Shown: positions 22,837 to 34,800 of the stretch, piece after piece | How positions within the stretch are numbered: the stretch's first letter is position 1 | Layout of the letters: each line of letters starts with the position of its first letter | From: Rhyacichthys aspro | Taxonomy: Eukaryota; Chordata; Actinopteri; Gobiiformes; Rhyacichthyidae | DNA length: 64,000 bases | Direction: 5' to 3' | NCBI GenBank assembly: GCA_036850595.1 | Contig: CM072148.1 | Location: 23,790,352-23,854,351 of the forward strand | The notes under the pieces: generated by a model | What the model was told of the DNA's origin: nothing | The model's database searches: none | The model's input: the letters and a program-made list of their open reading frames with translations, nothing else | Made by a program: the position numbers and the translations under genes

Positions 22837-25800
22837 CTGCCAAAGGAACAATCATGTCAAGGGAGAACTTCACTCAGAAGAAAATAAAATATCTATATAA
22901 TAAAGACACTAAGTAAAATTAAAATGCTGCAAAAAAAAATTGTGACCACTCAAAAGCTTTCTTGTTTTACACGACAGACTGATTTTTTTGTCAAATCCAA
23001 AAAACTTAAAACAAAATGTAGAATTCTTTAATTTAAAAGTAAAAAGTAAGCTTTTAAATTTTATGAGAACACCAGTTAGTCTTTGGTGATATTCAGTTAT
23101 GTTCATAATAATGGAAGTGTGTTTAAAAAAGTGCGTATTAAATCCTTATAATAGCTTATTTTCATTCACGCAAAAGTATTGGGGATACTGCACATTTTAT
23201 TTCCGAATCAAACCATGAACAAAAAAGTGATCAAATTTCTTATTCCTTTAAAGAAAGCAAAGAAATTGTAATATTAGGTTGTTCAAAAAAAAAAAAATAG
23301 TGTCTGCATTTTTCTTTACGGACTTTACAAAGATTTACTGTTTAAACAAAAATGCTTTAGACTGATATTTCCAGTGAATCACTGAACTAATATTTCATGG
23401 TATAACCACTGCTTTCAAGAAGCTGACACATTTGTGGTCCATGGAGTCGTTTTATCTCCACAGCACAGCTACTGAGCCCACTGTTATGACAGAGTAGCAC
23501 TGAACATAAGTAATGTGTCTGCACAGGTTTGTTTAAATGCACAGTTTATAGAAAATCAACTACTGCCCCTAATTGGTGAATGTTCTTAATTAATAAGTGC
23601 ATGTTTATTCGGGTCACTTTAACTGCCGTGTGCATGTACATAAGTGCCGAGGATTTTTAGAGAGTTTGGAGGGTAATACACTGCGAGGGCGCTCAGGTCT
23701 CAACTCTGGACACGTGCGAGTTTATTTCCATTACAGTTTTTTAAAGGTCCTATATTATACTATTTTGAACATTATACAGTGCATTTTGGATACATTTAGG
23801 TTACCATATCACGTTTTGCAACATGAAACGCACAATATTTATCTTATACAAGCGGTTTGGATGAGCTCTCATCATGAGTCCAAAGTGAACGGTCTGATTT
23901 GGCGCTGTATGTTTCTATGGTGTAGCCCGTAGCATAGCGCATGTTAACTGCTTCTGTTTATCATGTATATATGTGGAAATGACCGTACAATGCCTACTGA
24001 AGTTGAGAATGTATGCTGCCTGGAGACTCCTAAGGTAGCTGGTGTGCAGTGTATTGAAAGAACTATAACAAAGTAGCCTAGCAATATGTAGAGCTATGCA
24101 GTAACCCTTGTTAGTAATACATGTTGCTGACTGTAAGTAAGCTAACACAGTAGCAGCGATGCTTCTCTGTGTCTGAGCTGCAGAGCACGGCACTTGTTGA
24201 CAGTGCAGGAGAGAGGGGCAGGAGGAGTGTGGAGGAGCACTTCCTGGAGAGGAGTGGCTTATGTCACATATTGACGTCATTGCGTGAAACAGCTCGTTGA
24301 AAGGACTGTAGCTCAAACTAAATAAATTACTTAAACCTGCGCGAATGAAACAAAACACAACTTTGGGTATGTGTTTGAGGTAGAAACAACGTTATAACAT
24401 GGTTAAAAGCTCAGAAAAGTCGATTTCGCATAATATGGGACCTTTAATCTTACCTACGTCTGTGGTTTAACTGTAAGTGTGCCCCTCATCTCCGCTGCGT
24501 CTCGAGCGTCTATTTTACTCATCAGAAACAGCGAAGGTTTTTTAGTTTATAATATAAGCTACAGTGAAGCTGATAGTGAATTAAACTAAAAGAAATACCT
24601 AAAAGCAAGCAAGAAAATGCTGATAAATTAATAGAACTGTCTTTGTGGTGCCAAGTGATGCGTAAAGAGAAGGCTGTAGTATCTTCGTAAACAAGGGCAG
24701 AGTTAAGGGCTTTACATTAAAAATAAATTAAGCAACTACTTTATAATAAATTAAAAAAGGCTTTAGATAGAAAAAAAAAATCTGATTTGTTGTTTATGAC
24801 TTATATTTGACACCTGATAAACAGTTTTGTCCATTAATTATAATAAAACGTTAACATTAGGTGACGTCATGCATGTGGTTAATGGTTAACCAATTATTGA
24901 TTATTAAGGTTTTCAATTATTGGTTAAAGAAAATGCACAAAATGTGCATCACTACTCATCACAAAGCAGTTAGGCTCCCTTTATGAAACTATGACAATGA
25001 TAAACTGAGCATGTCATTATATCAACACAAAAATGTCAACATGTTAAGATGCATGTCACTACCAACCTTGAGGTAGCTCTCCAGCTTTTTGCCAATGAGT
25101 TTGTGGTTCAGGATACTGCGAGCGACAGACAGACTGGCCCTTTTTGACTGCTCCATCATAGCCTACAACACAAAACACTTTAATCAAAAAACACTCCTTA
25201 AACCTCTTTGCTTATTAAAGTCATTATGAACAGTGTGTTGTTGTGTACCTTACGGTTGTAGTTATGGTCAGGGGACTTAAGGTGCTTCTGGATGAGGTGG
25301 AGCTGCATTGGAATGAAAAGGTCACAGGCTGCACAGTGAGCCGCCTCCACCTTCCTCATGAAGTGCTCCATGCCCAGATCTACAGAGTAACAAAGGAGTA
25401 ACAAACACTAACTTGTGTGAGGCATTTTAGTGCAGTGATGAGAGTAGCTCACCTCGAGTAAGATCTTGCTCCTTGTAAACTTGGCAGATGGAAGCAGCAT
25501 GGTTTTCCAGCTGACCCACCCTCTGCTCTGTCTTCTTAAACTTGTTCTGCAAATACTCCTGCAAAAACACAGGACATAATGTATATTAAGTCTGCAAAAC
25601 ACAATGTCTTTGTATAAAAAAAAAACAACAACGGGAAAACAGATCCCTTAATACACAGTGACATCATACAAGCACTGCACAAGTTGTTAGTATTTATTTA
25701 TCTGTTGTTTGTTTTGGTCCTTCAGGACAAAAAATATTTTAAAGGAAAAAAGCTCCCTCTACCAAAACTTAATCTACATTCATGTGCTCCCTTGATTGTG

Positions 25801-28800
25801 TGGTTTACAAATTAGAAGTTCTTGTTGTATTTAGATGATTTCACCTTGGAACATCTGAGTTTTAACAAGTCAGGTTTAACATCAGCTGTCATTTGAAAGA
25901 AATTGTAGCAGTAAGCTGTATCCAGGAGAGCTCCACCTGCTACATCAACAGTGACGTCACACAAGTGCAAAAAAGTTGTGACTCCATAGGAGATACAAAT
26001 CATGTCACATCAAGTGGACTTTCATGGAGGTGTATTCAATAAAAGACAGACAAGACTAAATTCTTATGTGTAGCACAGTTAGAGACTGGTCTCCTCCTGT
26101 TTAACCCCCAAAGGCCTAATGTTGTAATATTACAACAGAAGTTACAATTTAAGTATAAAATCTACCTTAACATGTATTTTCACTCTCAAAACCCACATTT
26201 ACACAATGAGTCTTGATGTTCTGACTGGTACTGCTTTTTTTTTTTGGTTGAATTTGTAATTAGAGCTTTTTATATGGAAACAATGTTAGGTACCGTGTGA
26301 ACTTTTATTGAAGATCACCAGCTTGTTTTATAAACCTGTAGGACTCAATCTTTACATGATTAAAATGCCTCCAATATTGTTTCTGTGATTAGTATGATGT
26401 ATAGATTAGGTTGATACTACAACTACAAACAGCCTGTTCTGTTATCATAATATTACAACAGTGGGCTCAATGTTCCCTCTAATTTTTCATGTGTCTGGGC
26501 ATACACACAAGCTTCCTGAGAACACTGAGGACCACTGTGAGCAACATCAGATGTGCACGCTGTGGCCACACACCAGTATCACACTTGTTCAAAACCTTGG
26601 ATCATAGCAAGTTACATGGCTTATTAAAAGAATAATCAAATTACAGCAAATTGGCGTATTTCTTTTTTACTTTGGCTTGGTGAGTGGATGTGCCGCTGCC
26701 CGTTTGTTTCGCCATGATAAGGTGTTAGCATTTGTGTCTCTTAACTCCGCCGCACCGTTGTTAGCTAGCTAACCTGCACGGCGCGTATAGGCAGGGCACA
26801 TATGCAAGCACTGTCAATGCTATGATTGGCTGCGTAGCATAAGTGAACCTTATCGTATCATTGGCTGGACACCTGTCACTCACTGAGTTACAATGCAAAA
26901 TGGTACAGAAAATATTATTGGTCTAATTAATTAGATTAGGTCTAATATTAGATATTATTTAAAATGTTTATAATGAATTTTATTTTATGCGCTGCATAGA
27001 TTTTCTTGCAGTTCAGTTTAGAGGGAACATTGAGTGGGCTCCATTGGCAGAAGAATGCCCCTGTGGAGCTGCACTTTTCTCTTGAAATGTTTATCACAAG
27101 AAATCACATTACTGTTTCTCCTTTAACATCTCATTTTCTCAAGTAAGGTTTATCTGTTCTCCAATGAGTAGACTGTTGTGTTTTGCGCCACCCTTTTAAA
27201 AGCAGACCACTGTGATGGAACCAAAAGCCTACCGTATTTTCCGGACTATAGAGCGCACCTAAATATAAGCCACACCCACTAAAATTTAAAAGAAATATAT
27301 ATTTTGTCACATATAAGCCGCACCGGACTATAAGCCGCCGATATCCAGGCTGAGAAATAAGATATTTACATAGATTTTGTACCATAAGTGTTTATTCATA
27401 TACCTGAACTGATTGTTTCCGAACAGTGCCTGTAACACGGCAGTAAAAGTGCTGATCAAACAAAACAGAAAAGTCATTGATGGTTTTATTCATCTTCCTC
27501 CTGTGCACTAAAACCAAGTTGCTTTATTTTTCTTCCTCCTGCGTACTGAAACCACTGAACACCAAACCACTGTCACTTTTTCTTCCTGCGCACTGTTAAA
27601 GCTCAACTGCGCAACTATTAAAGTCGCTTTATTCTCCCGTGCACTGAACCCACAAGTCACTATTCATCTTCCTCCTGAGCATTGAAACTACTGAACACCA
27701 AACCACTGTCACTTCATTTGTTTTCCATTATGAGGGGGTGAGGGTGTAAAAATATTACCGTATTTTGCTGTTGTGAGTCTTGGGTTGCATGTGCTAAGAA
27801 TAAAAACTGGTGCTTTCTTGTTTGTACTGACTACCGCTGCCTCGTTTGTCTCATTTTTGCACTTCCTGCTAGAGCGCCCCCCTGAGGGCTGGAGAAAAAT
27901 TCATAGAAAAGCCGCATCTCTGTATAAGCCGCATGGTTCAAAGCGTGGGAAAAAAGTAGCGGCTTATTGTCCAGAAAATACGGTAAATGTTGCCAACAAG
28001 GGCGCTTCAGAACGTTTTTGACAATGGAACATCCATATCACCCATACTGACCCGACCAATACCATACTACTCCGGCTTCAGTCTGAGGACACTCAGTACC
28101 TTAATTTCCCTCTGCTATGTATACTCAAACATGTATTCCAGTTTAAGGTCTAATCAAACTTTTCAATGGTATTACTTAGACCTAGTTCTTTGGCTAAAAT
28201 ATTTTTTCTTTACCTGCAGGAAGTCTGTAGTGGGTTTAGACAACTGACTCGAGAGGAACTTAAAATGGTCTTTGTGAAATCGACTTGCAAGATGAGATTC
28301 CATGTCTTCCTTGTAAAATGACCGAAACTTGCACACAGAACATGCAAACATCACCCTAGAGAGAAAAAAAGATGATTACATCAAAAAATCTACTGGAGTG
28401 AAGTGATTGGGATAAAAAATAAATTAAAAGTACAGTGCTCTAAACAAATGCTTGCCCCCTTCCTGAGTTCTTAATTTTTTGCATATTTGTCACACTGTTA
28501 TAGATCAAACAAATGTACAGTCAGGTTCATAAATATTGGGACATCGACACAATTCTCATCTTTTGGGCTCTATACACCACCACAATGGATTTGAAACGAA
28601 CAAGATGTGCATTAACTGCAGACTTTCAGCTTTAATTTGAGGGTATTTATATCCAAATCAGGGGACCAGTGTAGGAATTACAACAGTTTCTATGTGTGCC
28701 TCACACTTTTTAACAGATCAAAAGTAATGGGACAAACTAAACAATAATAAATTAAACTTTCACTTTTAATACTTGGTTGCAAATCCTTTGCAGTCAATTA

Positions 28801-31800
28801 CAGCCTGAAGTCTGGAACGAATAGACATCACCAGATGCTGGGTTTCATTCCTGGAGTTGCTCTGCCAGACCTCTACTGCAACTGTCTTCACTTCCTGCTT
28901 GTTCTTGGGGCATTTTCCCTTAAGTTTTGTCTTCATCAAGTGCAATGCATGCTCAATCAGATTCAGGTCAGGTGATTCAAGGGAACCTGTTCCATTGGCA
29001 GCCATACATGCCCACACCATGACACTACACCACCACGCTTCACTAGTGAGGTGGTATGTTTTGGATCATGAGCAGTTCCTTTCCTTCTCCATACTCTTCT
29101 CTTCCCATCACTCTGGTACAAGTTGATCTGTGTCTCATCTGTCCATAGGATGTTCTTCCAGAACTTTGAAGGCTTTTTCACCAATGGTTTTCATCTTGTG
29201 GTGAGCCCTCTGTCTTCTCTTGATTGTTGACTTTAACACACATACACCTACCTCCTGGAGAGTGTTCTTGATCTGGCCAACTGTTGTGAAGGGCTTTTTT
29301 CTTTACCAGGGAAAAAATTCTTCTGTCACCCACCACAGTTGTTTTCCGTGGTCTTCCGGGTCTTTTGGTGTTGCTGAGCTCACCGGTGCATTCTTTCTTT
29401 TTAAGAATGTTCCAAACAGTTGATTTGGTCATACCTAATGTTTTTGCTATCTCTCTGATGGGTTTGTTTTGATTTTTCAGCCTCATGATGGCTTGCTTCA
29501 CTGATAGTGACAGCTCTTTGGATCACATATTGAGAGTTGACAGCAAGAGATTCCAAATGCAAATGTCACACCTGGAATCAACTCCAGACCTTTTATCTGC
29601 TTAATTGATGATAAAAATAACGAGGGAATACCCCACACCTGTCCATAAAATAGCTTTTGAGTCGATTGTCCCATTACTTTTGGTCCCTTAAAAAGTGTGA
29701 GGCACATATAGAAACTGTTGTAATTCCTACACTGGTCACCTGATTTGGATGCAAATACCCAAATCAAATTAAAGCTGAAAGTCTGCAGTTAAAGCACATC
29801 TTGTTCGTTTCATTTCAAATCCATTGTGGTGTTGTATAGAGCCCAAAATGAAAATTGTGTCGATGTCCCAATATTTATGGACCTGACTATATGTATTAGA
29901 CAAAGATAACTCAAGTAAATAGAAAATGCCGATTTAAAAAATTGTGGCCCCCTCCATCATTTAAGTTGCCCATCCCTGATCTGAGATTCCTGAACAATCA
30001 AGTATTTACACAAAACATCTCACCTCTCCAGAAAGCCCCTCCTTTTCCTCATTCTCTGGTGCTTCTCCTGGCCCTGGGTGGGTGCCTGTTTGCTCTGCGG
30101 CTTTTTGTTAGCTTGGGGATTGTCTTCTGGCTTTGACTCAGCTAATAAAAGGCAGAAACATTTCCTCAACAGGCTGAAATAGATAGTCTTTAAATGGATA
30201 AAGCTCTAAATTAAAATAATACCTTCATTTTCACCTTCAGTGGCTTGTGTCTCCTGTAGGGGAGAAAACAATGTATTAATAAGAAGTGATTGAAGATGAT
30301 AGCACTCACAAGTACTGTTTGAGTTCAAGCAAGCACTGACAACAGAGTAGAGGTAGGCCAAAAATACAGAAAGGAGTGGGAATCAAATCCTGAATCTAAA
30401 GGGTTGATGAAGCCATTTATGGGCGATGAAAAATGGGCACACTGCCTGTATTGATAGGCTGATTTTTATGTGAGGAAAGAAAAAAACCCTCAAAAGGCTA
30501 AGCCTTACAACAATCCCGCCCAAAAAACCTGCTATTTATGGTAATTCAAATCTTTCAAAATGTCACGGTAGTGTATTATCATGGTAGTAACTTCACAGTA
30601 TGATTGATACTGTAGAAATGTTTCCAATCACAAAACCTGTGGATGGATTTATAAATGTATTACTCATTAAATACTATCAGAACCTAGTTTTAGAACTGTT
30701 CTTTCATAGTGCCATTAAAGCTATAGGAAAAAGCTAAAGGTACGCCGATCGATCAGTCACTGATCATGATCGGCTGATCACGGCTATAAATAGTGTGATC
30801 GGTGCTTGGCAAAATGGCCGATCAGAAAAAACGATCATGCGCATGCGCAGAACAAGCGAGATTTGTCCTCAACGTTTATCCATAGCGTTTCACTCAAAAC
30901 AGCTTCTCCGGTCTGGCGGTTTTTGAGGTGTCAAAGACGGACTCCCGGGTTCCACTGCATGCGCTCAGCCACGCACTCCGCAGCAAATATGCATCCGTTG
31001 TTTTCAATGAGAGCATTTCCACTGCATCCACTGTATTAAGGTAAGTCATGTTGTTGAATACCTACCTTAAATATCCTACCATAGAAGATTGTTATCAACT
31101 TGCTTTTTGTTTTTGCACTTGCTAATAGCCACAACATATGTTTTTTGTTTGTTGTTGAATGACCAGTAATTGCTTGTGGACAATTTTAGAAAATGGAAAA
31201 CCTTTACTAAGTAAAGGAGAAATATTTATTTACTCTTATTTAAGTCCTGCAACGTTGAGAGCTACCTGTGGATTGGCAGAGATTCTTGGTTTATAACTAC
31301 GTTTGTTTTGGGGAAACCTGGCTGTTACTTGAAAAAAAATTACAAAATGATTAAATAAAAGAACAGTTAAACAGTTTAATTCAGTGGTTCATTTTTGTTC
31401 TATAGCATTCTTAATTTAGCCCTTAAATACGTGTTTAATGTGATCGGTATCAGCCGATCACAATTTCAGTGATCTGTAATCGGCCTCATAAATCCTGACA
31501 GGAGCATCTCTAACATTAACAGTCACTGAATAAGGAAATTATGGCTTTGATACTATTTTGTGTTTTTAGCTTACTGTTTATACAATTAATACATTACAAG
31601 AGACAAAAAAACATAGAATATGAAGCAGCACAATGATTTGCATTTTTGAGTCAGTCTAATAACTTACCTCTACGGCCTTGCTATCGCCATCATGACCATT
31701 ATTTTCATCTTGCTCTGCAAGAACAAATTATGCCAAAATGAGGCCAGGAATGGCAAAAATGTTCTCTACTAGACTAGACTACCTTTAAGAGCATCAGGAC

Positions 31801-34800
31801 CTGCAGACTCAGTCTTGTTGATCTTTGACTCAGGCTCATCGCCTTCAGATAAGGTTTGCTTTCTTTTCTTCTGGACATCACGCTGTGGCTTCGCCTGCTA
31901 CAGTACACAGCATCCTTTAACATTCACAACTTCATTTGGTTATTCTCAAAAACATTAATGAGACTCCCTTTAACATTTTTATTGCAAATTAATGTTAATT
32001 TCGGAGAGACCTATGTTATTTAACAAAAACGATATGCACAAGTTACTCTTTATATTCTGCAATATAGTTTAAGAAAAGGGCCAAAGTTTTTGTCACTTGC
32101 CCTCAAAGGAACAGTTTTCTGACTGCACTGAGGGGTGTGGCAGAGATGGAAGGGCAGGTTAGCAGTATGTGAGACTACATGGCTCGTACAGGCATGCATG
32201 GCTCAACTGCCAGTTGGTTGAGGATACAAACTGGGGAATGGGCTTTTATATTGGCAATATTTGAGGAGGTCTTGATCTTTTGGCTGGAGTTACTTACTTT
32301 GTTGAGGGGCCTCTTGCGGCCTCGCTGGCGGCCAGCCCGTGGGCCCCCTCCAAAATGCCTCCCGGGAAAGTCGTGAGGGCCTTGACTGGAGCCCTGATGA
32401 AAGCCCCCACTCTCAGGGTACATGCGGTTGGACAGGAGGGATGGGAGCTTGCCTCTACCACCTCCTGGAGAGTGGCCCCTGTGACCCCCACTCCCACGTC
32501 CACCGCCTCCTAATGGAGTGGGCTCAGACCTGCGGTTGCCAAACCCTGCTCCAGCTCCTCGACCCCCACCACTTCCGCCCCTTCTGGGGCTGCGGCGGCC
32601 GGGTGACACCCATCCTCCAGAGCCCCCTCCCTGGCCCCCGACGAAGGACTCCCTCATATTCTGTCGCATCTTAGCGACTCCATATGGGGAGAGGCCCTCG
32701 AAGCCTGCTCCTCCACCCAGCCCCATGCCCCCTCCGAAGCCAGAGCCTCCACGGTGAGTCAACAGCATGTTGTCACCCCGCCCATCCCCATAACCATAGC
32801 TACCAGATCTGTAGAGATCTCGGGAGGAGGCCAGAGCGGAAGTGCGCGAGTCCATTGACTCATACTGGTCATACCTGCGGGAGGAGGAGAGGAGTCACAG
32901 AAGAGCAGAGATCAATGGAGGCAAGGAGCACAGCCAGCTTTGGTTTGTCTCCCTGCGTGAGTCTCCCTCCATGGTCTCACATGCTCTTCACATTATTTGG
33001 CCACTCCATCGATAACATAGGATGAGAAACTGAGGATTGTAAACAATAGCCTACTTTCATTTTGGTAGGAGCGCAATTATTTTTAGACATTCTGTGGAGT
33101 GGGAACAAGGTGTTCTTGTTTAGGGGCAGAGATCGGGTCAGTTACGGTAATATAGCCATAAAACCAAAGGTAAAATTGTTAATGTTGAGGAAACTGTATG
33201 TTGGTGAATTGGACAAAAAGTTTGAAAATTAAAACAATTCATACCACCTGAGAGACCTACAACCCAAACACAAGGTTAGGTCACATTAAGGAGTAGTATG
33301 AGCAACTATAATTTTCCAACATTTAAGAAAAGAAAAAATCTTTTAAGTTGCTAAAGCAGGCTACTGTTGTTGTTTTTTATAAGGTTTTGACTACAAAAAT
33401 AAATGAATGTCTCAGGGGACTTTAGCCAGTAAAAAATTACATTCTGAAATTCACATACTAACCATAAACATTGTGTTGTCATCAGACCAGAGGCAGTGTC
33501 AGAAAGTAGTTCAATCTTAAGAAATCCATTTCAAGTCGATCTACTTTCATGATCTCTTAGTTACTTCGTTTGAGATATCATGTTTTATTAATGTTGGTTT
33601 GTTGGTTATTTGCATGATTTTTATGTTTGGTTTATATACAGGAAAGGTCTAAATTTATTAAAGGGCTTTCTTGATTTCTTACTATTTAGAGGTGGAGAAT
33701 AGTTCAGTCTTGTCATGTAAATAATGCCCGGACCAAAATTACAAGGTCAGGTAAAAACTAAAGATTGTGCTAAACCTGATTTCTGACACCATCACCTGGT
33801 GTGAACTGAGATGTGTTATATTAGAACCCTATTGATTGGGTCTGCTGACACATGCTCACCTGTCCCCCTTTATTCCACCCTCCAGCTGTGAGAGTATGTC
33901 CAGGCGCTCATTAATTTTGGCGATGACCGCATCAGCGTGCGTTCCTGTGGAAGACATCATGGATGCTCTCTTCATGTGGCCCCCACCTCCATAGCCCCCG
34001 AATCCTGACACAGAGTCTTTAAAGCCTCCACTGTACAGATCAAAGCCCCCAGACCCTAGCACAATGAAAAAAATTACTTTTCAAAAGACAAAACCTACCA
34101 CTTTAGATAAAAGATTTTAAAGTGTACAATAAAGGAAATGAGAGTTTGAGATGGCATCCCAACCCATTTTAATGGGACGTATGCTCCATAAACCAGCTCT
34201 GTAGACTGGACAGCCATCCTAATCCTGATTTGTAGTATAAGAATTAGTTTGGTCCCCGACAATTCCATTTTGATTTCCAGGAGACGGGAAAAATAAACAC
34301 AGATTAAGCTACCTCTGACTGCATGGGGAATACATACCACCAATAGAAAAAAAACAAGGCATCAAATAAAACCCGCCCCATTTTACATATACATGGTTAT
34401 GATTGGTCACTTATGATTGACTCAATGGAAATAGAGTTGAATGGGAGGGGTTCCAGAACCCTGCTATTAAAGTAAATGGGTCTGGCTTTGCTCTCAGACT
34501 TAGATCTGCAATGGTGCTTTGTTTGGCATGTTTATGTTAATAGTTTAGGCTCAATAAATATTTAGCAACCAATAGTTTTTCAAAATACACTACTAAATAA
34601 AATGGCAGTACTCAACAGGTGAATGTTTGGATTTAGTCTTTTTAGGGTACTGATAGCAGCAGTGGTACGTGATAAAAAGGTCACGAGAAAGAGGTTAAGA
34701 TGATGACGGATACCAAATGGACCTGAATTGTTATCAATCACATGTCGCCACTCCCCAGGTCACTGAGGTATAACAGCATTTTTTTCCCAATAAAACAGTT

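Noticed and set aside
22459..22916. Plus-strand leucine- and serine-rich open frames over the akap8l last exon
   Set aside because: Antisense of the Glu/Asp-rich tail; the apparent hydrophobic protein is a codon artefact.
24860..24956. Complete hAT element ending at GTGCATCACTAC
   Set aside because: No matching left end or target duplication could be found upstream, so only the possible right end was noted.
32179..33025. Several plus-strand open frames of 60-113 codons over 32.2-33.0 kb
   Set aside because: They are antisense shadows of the GC-rich Gly/Arg exon of akap8l; no start context, domain or splice structure supports them.
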